Below, in pieces: positions 47,597-56,785 of a stretch of 64,000 nt of DNA. Position numbers and translations under genes: made by a program. Numbering within the stretch: the stretch's first letter is position 1; the number at the start of each line of letters is the position of its first letter. A model generated the notes under the pieces. The model ran no database searches. It saw only the letters and a program-made list of their open reading frames with translations, and was not told the DNA's origin. Source of the stretch: Lobosporangium transversale (Eukaryota; Mortierellomycota; Mortierellomycetes; Mortierellales; Mortierellaceae); contig NW_019028990.1 of assembly GCF_002105155.1 (NCBI RefSeq), positions 822,839 through 886,838 on the forward strand, read 5' to 3'.

Positions 47597-48527
47597 TTTT
47601 CTGTCGTCCCTAACATCCATTCAAAATAGATATCGATGGTTAGGTCCTTTGAGGTTCGAAATTGCAGGCTTCATACGCCTGATACGCCTTCGACGATATC
47701 CTGGGAAAGTCTATTTCCTCCCACCACATCACAAAGCAAAGCCTAGCCCTGCCTCAACCCTCGATTCTTCTCGTAACAGTAGTCATAAGCAGGATGCTCC
47801 TGTTGTTCAATATGGACATTTACTCAAAGACATTCATCATAAGCCCCCAGAGCCCTGGAGCCTGCTCCCCAATATGCCATTTTACACTATGCTCCTGCTG
47901 CTTAATTTCCCCTCAGCTGGAGAAACCATCTATTTCACTGACTCGATTCGATTCAACGATGGTGTGATGAAGCTATGGTATTCCTGCGAAACACGCTTCT
48001 GGAAAATTATATTACCATTTGTACTAGACCTGACAAACGGAAAATTAGTAGAACGGGACTTGATGCAAAACAAGGATTGCGGTGGTCTATTAATCATTCC
48101 TGGTGTAGAGGGTAAACCTAACGATAAGACGACGCATGAAGTGGTGGATCATGAGCAAGTGCGGTCCGAGTCAGCAAAGAAACTGGGTATCTATCAAAAG
48201 CCAGGGATATTTGATGTTGATGGCGAGGTCATGCCAACAGCACGGACATTAATTGAGGTTCTGCCGAGCTTTATGGATATTACAATTCCTGAATGGTTTT
48301 ATCATGAAAAGGATGTAGACCGGGAAAGAACTGCATTAGCAAAGTTGAAGACTGAGCTGATCAAAGAAGCCAGCAAGCGACAGCACCCGCAGCAAAGAAC
48401 AGATGGCCATAACCAAGTCCGTGAGGTTTTTTTAGTGCTATTCACCTTGGTCACTGTTGTAACAGCCTATGCTTTGTTCTTTAATGAGGAGCATCGAGCC
48501 CGGGAACGGATGGCGCAACAAATATAG
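46241..48527 (+). CDS. Sphingosine (long-chain base) kinase
   Basis: Diacylglycerol-kinase-fold lipid kinase that phosphorylates sphingoid bases, at membranes. Six exons: 46241-46391, 46484-46726, 46818-46946, 47052-47255, 47342-47498 and 47630-48527, exactly 593 residues. Catalytic signatures: ILALVNPNGGVGKA (nucleotide-binding start of the DAGK catalytic domain; most family members have NPxSGxxxA), VVSGDGLLHEIVNGLLSR, IIPAGSGNA and SWGMMADADIESD. The N-terminal 130 residues form the usual poorly conserved region with YGYEAPTPAGL. The last 25 residues (VFLVLFTLVTVVTAYALFF) are strongly hydrophobic and may anchor the protein in membrane by its tail, which is unusual for Lcb4/Lcb5-type kinases. 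The NPNGG start replaces the common Ser with Asn. Equivalent to LCB4/LCB5 in role; orthology to either is not assigned. Confidence 0.88.
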
Positions 48528-48545
48528 AAAATATTGGCATTTGCT

Positions 48546-48578
<33 letters not shown>

Positions 48579-49689
48579 ACGAGTCGATGTAATAAAAAGT
48601 AGCCACCCCCATTTGCATCGCGAGCAAAGAGGAAAATGCATCTCGTCTATTGTATTTAGCTGCCATATTTATATGAAACTTTGCTATAGTTAATCTTCCC
48701 TATTACTTATCATGATCCAAGCATATTTTACTTTTTTAACGTTAAAAACAAACGCTGGGATAGACGGGGACCTGTTCAAATCATCTCAACTGCCATTCCC
48801 TGGACTAACTCCATCTTGAGCTCCGAACTAGACAAGTAAAAAAGGAGAGACGAATGAGACATTATACCAGGGGTCTGCTTAAGTAAAAACAATAAATTAG
48901 ACCTTCTCAGACTTGGTTCAATGTGGGGCCAAGTACAGTTCCCAAGAGCCTTCCCATTAATCTATTGATTTCAAATACTTCTACACTTAACTCCTGTGCG
49001 TCCCAGATGAGGGATTCATTACGGCTACCAAAATTATCAAGCTAATTATCAAAACGTAACTATACATCTGTCTATGCGTAGCATGGATAGAATGCATCCA
49101 TGTTAAATGTATGTACATGTACATCAATATTAAAAAAATAAAATAGTTAAAAAGGATCTCTTTAACTTCTTTAGGCTTGCAATGCAAGGTCATAAGGTGC
49201 CATTCGCGGGTAAAAAAACGAAGCACTTTATTCAGATTTTCAACTTATGTATAAGCATCCTGAGCACACTCACTACTCGCCTCTATGGTCACAGAGATGG
49301 TTCATAAGAAATGAAAAGGCAAAGTTGTTGGTAGGAAACATTGAGACAATATTACCCGATGAATATTTATCCGGATTAAATCCTTCTTTGATGTATGTGG
49401 TGAGTGCAACGAGGAGTTTTTGCAAAACTGTGGAACGCAATATGGACTTAAAGCCCATCGGGCCTTCAGAAAATAAATATTTTTCACTTTGCGACCAGTA
49501 ATATTTTGGACTGAAATCACTTTGTACACCCTATCTATCTCAATTTTTGATTTATGCAAAAGATTGAGAAAGGAGTGTGTAGCTCTAACTGAGATGCCAA
49601 GATATTCATGCAACAATGACGCAAATCTCGCCAAAAAGCAGAATGAAATTCGAATGCATATAAAAAAGGGATGAAGTTTTTTTTTAGAG
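48528..49689. other. Intergenic, no gene recognised
   Basis: Holds the 3' region of the kinase gene with an A31 run at 48547-48577. A frame at 49247-49501 overlaps an antisense frame and resembles nothing I know; it may be a decayed element. From here rightwards the sequence is dominated by repeats. Confidence 0.4.
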
Positions 49690-49870
49690 TGCTTTCGAAT
49701 CCTATTCGATTATCGAATAGGAGCCCTGGTCTAAAATGCTGCCCATGACAACTTCTGGACGTCAAATAATGCAAGTAAAAGAAGGAACACTTTCTTAACT
49801 CTTTCTTAACTATATCTTCACAGAATATGAGACCAACTCCACAAAGGGAAGTCAACGAAGCCATGACTTC
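49690..49870 (+). mobile_element. Junction of two element fragments: TTCGAA-type foldback end and Tc1 family C start
   Basis: 49690-49729 carries an end like that of the foldback element at 52288-52393 (tcgaatagga then gccctggt). 49730-49870 matches the 5' end of the family C Tc1 element, compare 58660-58790 in reverse, including the start ATGAGACC at 49828 and about 12 codons of transposase (MRPTPQREVNEA). The copy is then truncated. Confidence 0.65.
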
Positions 49871-50094
49871 ATATTTCTTGAATACAGTCCTCCTTTACAT
49901 TTATACGGACTCTCCCTTTTATCTAGGTATTTTCTTGAGCACAATCAATTCAATCGATATTTCTCTTATAGAAAAAAATATTTCTTCCCTTTCTCAAACA
50001 ATTTCACCATGACCCCTTGAAGATGCTCCAACAAGGGCATTAAAAAAAAAAAAAATAAAAAAATAAAAAAATAAAAAAAAAATTATTGGATACG

Positions 50095-50345
50095 TCTATA
50101 AAGGAAAGTGAAATATATTTGTTTATGACTTCGGCTAGGACTCTAGATCATGTGCAAAACATTTTTTTGTGTTCCTTTGCGGTGGACCGCAACATATTTT
50201 TATTTTTCCTTTGTGGTGGTGCAATGCAACAAATTTTGTTGCGTTTCTCGGTCCAACACAACATAATTTTTTGCGTTCCTTTGCGGACTCACGCAACCAG
50301 CTGCATATTTCGAGAAAAAAGTATATGTTATAGCGGAGGGTCAAG
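50095..50345. repeat. Degenerate foldback repeat
   Basis: Three related blocks of gttcctttgcgg type alternate with their approximate complement (ccgcaaca, gcaacaaatt, ttgttgcg), at about 50165-50300. The region can fold on itself; no family recognised. Confidence 0.45.
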
Positions 50346-50437
50346 CTTGTCGCTGAGGAGTATGGCTGATCAATATGAATATGGATAGGAAAATGAATGA
50401 GAAACGTTCATCCCTTTATTAACCACCTGCTCTTACT

Positions 50438-50566
50438 CAGTGCTCCTATTCGAACCATTCGAATCGAATCTCACTGATATCGAATTCGATTCGAATTCGA
50501 ATAGATATCAAAATTCGAATGCTATTCGAATGGTTCGAATGATTCGAGCCTTCGATTTATTCGAAC
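50438..50566 (+). repeat. TTCGAA-rich foldback element, cut by a Tc1 insertion
   Basis: Begins CAGTGCTCCTATTCGAAC, the same end as the complete element at 52288-52393, followed by many ATTCGAAT palindromes. It stops at the family A Tc1 element at 50569, which seems to have inserted here. Confidence 0.5.
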
Positions 50567-50568
50567 TA

Positions 50569-52171
50569 TAGTGCGTGCCAAAACTGATGCAATAAATTGC
50601 ATTTTTCAACATTCATTCCTCATTCTCCTTCTTCCTCTTTATGATCTTCCCTGCCACCACCGTTTCTCATTCTCATTTGTCTCACCTCCATGGAGTCTCA
50701 TCGTCATCGCCATCAGTGGCCTAATTAGCATTTAATTGCAATTTGCTTTCAGCATCTCATTGCATCTATTATGGCAATTAACAACTTCTTGTTTTTATTT
50801 ATTCCTGTTACTTCTCCTTTCCCCTAACGATGTTCCCTCCTTTAGCCTTATATAACTCCCTCATCCTCTTCGGCATACCGCAGTATAGTTTGTGTAAGAA
50901 TTCAGGAGGGATATGTGTCCATACGTCTTGGACTCTCTCCCAGAGATCCTCCATATTCTTTGCCTTGTCTGGATAATGATCCAACTGCACCTTCATGTAT
51001 GCCCATATGTTTTCTATTGGGTTGATGTCAGGAGAGTTTGCTGGCCATTCCATGAGAGGTATCTTAGACTTTTGGATATAGGTCATTGCTATTCTTCCGG
51101 TATGAATCCTAGCATTGTCCTGCTGAAATATAAATTTGTCCTTATCCATCAAGTAGTAATCCCTGGACTTAAAGATATAATCCTTGAGAACGTCGACGTA
51201 TGTTACCGAATCCACCTTCTCTTGGAGCCAGCAGCCATCGCCTGGTCCGTAGTAAGTTATACAACCCCAGAACATCATTTTGCCTCCACCGCCTTGCCTT
51301 GTCTTTTTGATATGATGTGCTCGTAGAGTTTTATCCCATCGATGCTTGTAGTAGTACTTTCTTCCGCAGGACCCAACTCTGCTAAAGATGGTCTCATCTG
51401 AGAACATGACGTTCTTCCAGTCTTCTAGAGTCCAGTCCAAGTGATCCTTTGCAAAATTATATCGAGCATAGATTTGCTTCTTCGTCAGATCAGGCTGCTT
51501 CTGTTTTACATATGCCCCCATATCATCCTGCATAAGGAACCTCCTGATGCTCGATTTACTAACCTGCACTCCTTCCCTCAATTGAACAAGTTGTTGGCCA
51601 TCTTTTAGGGTCTCCAATACACCCATGTCAAAAAATCTTGATAAAAGCTGTTTCGTTTTCTTAGTAACTTTGCAGGGTCGGCCCCCTCTCAGCACTGGAA
51701 TACTTTCTTTGCCTCTTTTCCTAATCCTTTGAGCTGAGGTAACAGATATCCCTAAACTCTTTGACACTTCTCTGGAAGACTTTCCCTGATGAAGTAGAGC
51801 AGTTGCATTTTGGATAGTTGATTTGGATAATGATTTCATGTTATGATAAAGATATGGCAGATATGTAGAGTGTCGCTTGGTGTATCAGTGGTGATGGTGC
51901 TATAAAGAAAGAATAAAGAATAAGAAAGAAGTAAGGGATGGACAAACCTGACATGTACTTTTTACCAAAACTGATGCAATGAGACATGACTATACAAATG
52001 GCGATTATTCGCTAATTGCGTCATTGATGAGAACAGCGATGACAGTCTACGAAGGTGAGACAAATGAGAATGAGAAGCGGTGATGGTAGGGAAGATCATT
52101 AGAAAGGAAAAGGAGAATGAGGAATGAATGTTAAAAAATGCAAATTATTGCATCAGTTTTGGCACGCACCA
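50569..52171 (-). mobile_element. Complete Tc1/mariner-like element (family A)
   Basis: 1603 bp, flanked by TA on both sides (50567-50568 and 52172-52173). Ends start TAGTGCGTGCCAAAACTGAT (left) and TGGTGCGTGCC (right, reversed). The inverted terminal repeats are long: about 120 bp at roughly 90% identity, with weaker similarity to about 165 bp. The transposase frame is intact, so the copy may be young and able to move. Confidence 0.85.
50808..51839 (-). CDS. Tc1-like transposase, 343 aa, intact
   Basis: DDE transposase that would cut and paste its own element. The N-terminus has a paired-type helix-turn-helix (SSREVSKSLGISVTSAQRI) followed by a GRPCK AT-hook-like linker. The catalytic triad is in MFSDETIF, FQQDNARIH and SPDINPIENIW, with 34 residues between the second Asp and the Glu (DD34E, canonical for Tc1). 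Length is normal. There is no stop or frameshift. The frame lies centrally between the terminal repeats at 50569-52171. Confidence 0.92.
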   Translation of the reverse strand: MKSLSKSTIQNATALLHQGKSSREVSKSLGISVTSAQRIRKRGKESIPVLRGGRPCKVTKKTKQLLSRFFDMGVLETLKDGQQLVQLREGVQVSKSSIRRFLMQDDMGAYVKQKQPDLTKKQIYARYNFAKDHLDWTLEDWKNVMFSDETIFSRVGSCGRKYYYKHRWDKTLRAHHIKKTRQGGGGKMMFWGCITYYGPGDGCWLQEKVDSVTYVDVLKDYIFKSRDYYLMDKDKFIFQQDNARIHTGRIAMTYIQKSKIPLMEWPANSPDINPIENIWAYMKVQLDHYPDKAKNMEDLWERVQDVWTHIPPEFLHKLYCGMPKRMRELYKAKGGNIVRGKEK

Positions 52172-52202
52172 TAGTGGCACAATGGTAAATGCTAATTTTA
52201 AA

Positions 52203-52204
<2 letters not shown>

Positions 52205-52245
<41 letters not shown>
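52205..52245. repeat. T homopolymer of about 40 nt
   Basis: Longest single-base run in the window, just right of the family A element. Confidence 0.9.
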
Positions 52246-52246
<1 letters not shown>

Positions 52247-52287
52247 ATCGGGTGTAAAATACAAGGACCATACCTTCGCTACGCGTA

Positions 52288-52393
52288 ACCAGTGGTCCTA
52301 TTCGAACCATTCGAACCATTCGAATCGAACCAGGATATGGCTTATTCGAAGCTATTCGAATTCGATCCGTTCGAATCGAATAGGAGCACTGGT
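52288..52393. mobile_element. 106-bp foldback MITE with TTCGAA palindromes
   Basis: Ends ACCAGTGGTCCTATTCGAA and its reverse complement with one mismatch at the other side. The inside is built from repeated ATTCGAA motifs, so the whole element can fold. Related ends are at 49700-49729 and 50438-50470. Confidence 0.7.
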
Positions 52394-53388
52394 CTCATTC
52401 ATCATGGTTTTTAATTGACAAAAGTATTTAATGTCATTTGGGCAATTATATAACCATCACTTATTTTACGCACCTTTGCTGAATTTTTTTCAAATTATCT
52501 CCCACACACTTGAGTACAGTGGTCATCAAAAGTCATTCAATGATTTTGAATTTTTAACATTCTCATTCCTTTTCTTCATTCTCATCTAGCATATGGCTAG
52601 TATATTTGGGGTAGTGCATTTGTTCCCCAGACCTCATGATTACTTTCATGTCTCATTCCTAATTATGACTTCATTGTGAAATAAAACCAATTTCAATTTG
52701 ACCTGTCTATTGATTTGCTCACTTCTCTTTTTTCTACCAAGGTTACCTTCAGCTATATCTTCATACACCTCTACTTACAATTAACATTCCACATCGTTTA
52801 GTATTTATTATGAGGAGGCTTTCTATGGAAAAGGTACAAAATGCTCAGGCCTTACTTCGACAAGGGAAGTCTACAAGCGAAGTGGCAAGGCAACTTGGTA
52901 TCTCTATTTCATCGGCAATAAGGATCAGGAGGGACGTCAAGGACAATATTCCTAAACCCAGAATGGGCAGACCCTCATTGGTTTCCCCTGCTACCAAGAG
53001 GGTAATTGCACGCGAGGTTGATACGGGGAAACTTAGATCCATTCTGGCGGTTCAAGAATACATCAGATCGAGCCATGGAGTGCATGTCAGTGTAGAGACT
53101 GCCCGACGCTATGTAAAATCAGAGGGTTTGAAAAACTATGTCCGCCCATTCAAGCCTAGGCTGACAAAAATGCAGATTGCGAAAAGGAAGAATTTTGCCC
53201 TCAACCACCTTGACTGGACTGTTGATGATTGGAAGCGAGTGATGTTCTCGGACGAAAAGCTTTTTGAAAGGCTAGGGTCCTTAGGAGGAAGAACACAATA
53301 TAGGCGACCCGGCCACAGGACTTTAGAAGATCAAGATGTTAGGGAGAGATCAAGGGGAGCACATAATAAACTTATGTGGTGGGGCCGT

Positions 53389-53911
53389 TGTCACGAACAG
53401 CAAGCAATGTCTAGCTCATGAATTGATGAATGACTTTTGTCTGATTCGAATCTGAAAAAGATCACGTGTGCTTGATTAATTTGTTCCGCTCATTTCCTTC
53501 ACTCATTCCTCCATGCATAGTTTGCCTGTCAAGCCAAGTCGCGTCTCCTAGTTTTCTAGCTCCGTGAATAGCTCCAAGGATTCTAGAAGAGCTATAAACC
53601 AATAACTAAGACTTATAGTGCCAAGGAACCTTGAAATAAGATTGCACCAGATATCTTCCTCGGATCCTGTGTATTAAGTTAACTCAACACTTGGAGTTCC
53701 GCATATGGTAAAAGTCCTTAGGAAATATTTGAGTAAGCTTTATTTAGAGTTCTTGAAGCGCGTCTCCGCTTCAGTCAAACAAGTATAAATATGATAGATT
53801 TGAAACATAGTAAACCTCAGTCTGCAATAAAACTATTCTTGAATCTCCTAAGCTCATTCTTGTTCCTAAATCACTTACCTTCTCTTGCAATCGTCCTGTC
53901 AGTCCTTGACA
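53389..53911 (+). mobile_element. Solo LTR, 523 bp, with target duplication GCCGT
   Basis: Starts TGTCACGAACAG, ends CCTTGACA, and is bounded by GCCGT at 53384-53388 and 53912-53916. Inside, a TATA-like gtataaatatg near 53782 precedes aataaaac near 53826, the order expected in an LTR. Interrupts the family D transposase. Confidence 0.88.
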
Positions 53912-54269
53912 GCCGTATCACTTATCATGGTGTAGGCAATGGTTGCAGGATCCCTGTCACGGTTGATTCCTCTTTATATGTTGATGTTCTACAAGATTAT
54001 GTCCTCGGCTCGTGGAAGTGGTATGGCCAGGACCCTGAAAAGTTAATTTTTCAGCAGGACAATGCAAGTGTTCATACGAATAGGATGGTTAAAGAGTTCT
54101 TTATTAAGTCACACATTACCACTTTGGAGTGGCCTCCAAATTCTCCTGACCTCAGCCCTATCGAGAATGTATGGGCCTACATGGATCAGCGGCTCAAGGG
54201 ATATGAGAAGGTACCAAAGGATCTGGATGAACTATGGGAAAGACTACAGGATATCTGGACATCTATTCC

Positions 54270-54464
54270 TGCAAGCGAAATCACTATAATAATTTTGTGC
54301 AACATAGTATTTCGCCCATATTTCTAGAGCATTCCTTGCAACAGGACATTAACTAGTATAAATAGGTCTACTTTTCTATCTAGTTCTGTAGCATAGTTCC
54401 CCCTGAATAAAGATACCTTTATTGCACCCTTAGATCCCCCTAGAACACTACCTTGACTTTTGCA
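54270..54464 (+). mobile_element. 195-bp LTR-like element, copy 1, target duplication ATTCC
   Basis: Starts TGCAAGCG, ends TTTTGCA, between ATTCC at 54265-54269 and 54465-54469. A TATA motif (agtataaatagg) is followed about 60 bp later by gaataaag. Identical over all 195 bases to the reversed copy at 56345-56539. Interrupts the family D transposase. Confidence 0.9.
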
Positions 54465-54928
54465 ATTCCACCTGACTTCCTTGATGAGCTATATGAAAGT
54501 ATGCCACGAAGGGTAGAGGAGCTACATCGCAAGAAAGGAGGTCGTACACATTACTGAAGAACAGAAAAAAAAAACAAATAAAGCAAAGCTGCTGATTTTC
54601 TTCAAATGTCATTCAATGAGATGCCAATAATTGGCATTCATCTAAATTTTCAATTAGCAACAGGAGCTCATTGACATTGTAGTAGGAGTGACATTGTCGA
54701 TGGTCGAACTCGCTACGTAAGTTTCATTAGCGACAAGCAAGATCAAATTGGAGAAAGGAATGAGAATGTCGAAATTCCTAATTCATTGAATGACTTTTGA
54801 TGACCACTGTAGATACTCTTCACTTACACTTTTCTGAGAGCCTACGTTACTCTTCCTAAGCACTCCAAAGATGAAGCCAATCAAAGCTTCCGTTGTTGAG
54901 GATGCTCTCCGTTTACTTGAGCAGCACA

Positions 54929-55430
54929 TGTAATAAAGTCAGACTAGAGGAAGGCTAGGTAACTACCCAGTTGGTGTGCAAGGGATCAAGAGAGGTACGT
55001 GGGCAAGGATGGAGGAACAAGTACAGTAAAGATAAGGTGTTTATTGCTACTGATTTGATATGGTACTACTAGACTATTTATATGTTTTGGTTGAGGTGAC
55101 AGAGTCATCCTCGTTTGATGATTGATTACTAATCGGAGTCTTGGCATCTGATAGGGTACTCTCTTCGTGCTTGTCTTCTGGAATATCATTGGTCAAGTTT
55201 GGGTCATGCGGATGAGTCATCTGGTCTTGCTGCGGATTGCGCAGCATTTGTTTGTTTGCGTTGGACACTCGATTACATTTAGGTTCGGCATAGACTCTTG
55301 GCGTAATGATGTCATCTATTTCCCAATCTCCGTTATCGGTCCAGGTGAGTGACCATTGTTTACATGACTTGCACATTGGATAGATGGAATTTCTAGAAGA
55401 TGAGAACTCAGAGATTAGCTATCTCTGACA
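54929..55430 (-). mobile_element. Solo LTR, 502 bp, with target duplication GCACA
   Basis: Bounded by GCACA at 54924-54928 and 55431-55435. Read on the minus strand it starts TGTCAGAGATAGC and ends TTTATTACA, with catataaatag then caataaac about 40 bp further. A 100-codon minus-strand frame (55074-55376, starting MCKSCKQW) lies within it; it may be chance or the tail of an element gene. Different family from the other LTRs. Inserted in family B copy 1. Confidence 0.82.
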
Positions 55431-55497
55431 GCACAAGTCCGTCCGTCAGGTTGCCACAGAAGTAGGCATATCCAAATCCTCAGTCCATAATATCTCC

Positions 55498-55548
55498 ATG
55501 ATACAGTGGCTTCCAATATTGTCCAAGTGTTTCATTCTTCCAAAGGAA
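55498..55548 (+). mobile_element. Tc1 family B terminal fragment
   Basis: Begins TACAGTGGCTTCCAATATTG, the outer end of the family B right terminus (compare 58350-58402 reversed), and stops after about 50 bp at another repeat. Confidence 0.7.
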
Positions 55549-55552
55549 AACT

Positions 55553-55741
55553 ACACTATCATGCAAAACTGATTCAATAATTCATTCCCATGTGCATTTC
55601 TTTTTTTCATTCCTAGAAACCGCATATGCATACACCACTCATACTTTGGTTTAATAAAGCTTCCGTCTTCTTCTACGTCATAGTGATGCGTTGTGACATT
55701 AGCTTGTCTCATTTGAATAGCTAATGACTTTTTTGTTCATG
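55553..55741 (-). mobile_element. Half copy of the 59038-59336 TIR element
   Basis: Reverse complement of 59046-59223 with few differences, sharing the interior ttgaatcagttttgcatgatag and the terminal aagtcattagctattcaaatg. It adjoins the left end of the family C element. Confidence 0.7.
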
Positions 55742-56344
55742 CAGGTCATTGAATCAGTTTCACATGTGCCCATTCGGTGGCCAAAGATCTTTATTCTTTT
55801 GTGAGGCATAACCTTACATCAATAGATAGTATTCCAACCATGGGCATCACTGACAGCTTGGAGTCTCTTATGGATACCTATGTTGAGTTTGCGGCAGAAG
55901 TCCACTGGGATCCTGTACCATTCAACCGATATTCGCTCCCATAGTTCATCACAGCTCTTAGCTCGCTCCGGATACCTAGAGAGCCGCCTATCCAATTCTG
56001 CCCACATGTGTTCAATAGGGTTGAGGTCAGGGGATTGTGCTGGCCACTCTAGAAGTGTACCTTCCTCTTCTGTCAGATGTACTGACTCTAAATACTTCCT
56101 AACAATCCTCGCCGTGTGCTTCGAGTCATTGTCGTGCTGAAAGACGATATCACTTTTACTTAGCCCCCAGTCATCAAGGGACATCTGTAGATCCTCCTGG
56201 AGTAGTTTGATTTAAAGTTGTGCGTCCATATTATTGTCAATCTTTGCAATGTATCCAGGTCCGTACCATGAGAAGCATGACCACACTTTAACATTACCAC
56301 CCCCAAACTTGACAGTGCCTTGCACCGACCTGCGAGTGAGGCGT

Positions 56345-56539
56345 TGCAAAAGTCAAGGTAGTGTTCTAGGGGGATCTAAGGGTGCAATAAAGGTATCTTT
56401 ATTCAGGGGGAACTATGCTACAGAACTAGATAGAAAAGTAGACCTATTTATACTAGTTAATGTCCTGTTGCAAGGAATGCTCTAGAAATATGGGCGAAAT
56501 ACTATGTTGCACAAAATTATTATAGTGATTTCGCTTGCA
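56345..56539 (-). mobile_element. 195-bp LTR-like element, copy 2, target duplication GGCGT
   Basis: TGCAAAAGTC to TTCGCTTGCA, between GGCGT at 56340-56344 and 56540-56544. Sequence identical to copy 1 in the opposite direction. Lies in the family C transposase. Confidence 0.9.
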
Positions 56540-56785
56540 GGCGTCCCGGATTGTCGTCCCAGATCCACTGCACGCCATCAGAGCAGATTCGGTTTATTTT
56601 CGATTCATCTGACCAAATAACCTTTTTCCAATCTTCCAGAGTCCATTCCTTATACTTTTTGATAAAATGCAAACGAGCTTTAATATGCCGTCGACGTAAA
56701 GCTGGCTTATGTACACGCCTCTTTGCTGTCAATCCTAACTCCTTGAGCCGTCGTCTAACGGTGGTCTCAGAAACAGCCGCTGGTA

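Larger units (their letters stand above)
52810..54556 (+). pseudogene. Tc1-like transposase (family D), interrupted by two solo LTRs
   Basis: Reading frame in three parts: 52810-53388, 53917-54269 and 54470-54556. Each LTR lies inside a codon frame and, apart from the LTR and one target-site copy, the frame is continuous, so the gene was intact when hit. Helix-turn-helix TSEVARQLGISISSAIRI; catalytic residues in MFSDEKLF, FQQDNASVH and SPDLSPIENVW with 34 residues between the second Asp and the Glu. C-terminus ends KKGGRTHY. The protein cannot be made as one piece now. Confidence 0.85.
52517..54809 (+). mobile_element. Tc1-like element family D, nested in family B copy 1
   Basis: Ends CAGTGGTCATCAAAAGTCAT and its reverse complement, flanked by TA (52515-52516, 54810-54811). 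Without the two LTRs it holds, the element would be about 1565 bp. Confidence 0.8.
52394..55497 (+). mobile_element. Tc1-like element family B, copy 1, broken by nested insertions
   Basis: Sequence at 52394-52514, 54812-54928 and 55436-55497 matches, in order, 56935-57240 of copy 2. It includes the start of the same transposase (MKPIKASVVEDALRLLEQH at 54872). Into it inserted a family D element (52517-54809, at TA) and a solo LTR (54929-55430). Copy 2 shows the uninterrupted state of both target sites. The left end is missing next to the MITE, and the right part is lost. Confidence 0.75.

Noticed and set aside
49247-49501. 84-codon frame as a gene
   Set aside because: A comparable frame exists on the opposite strand, and there is no recognisable domain or splice context.
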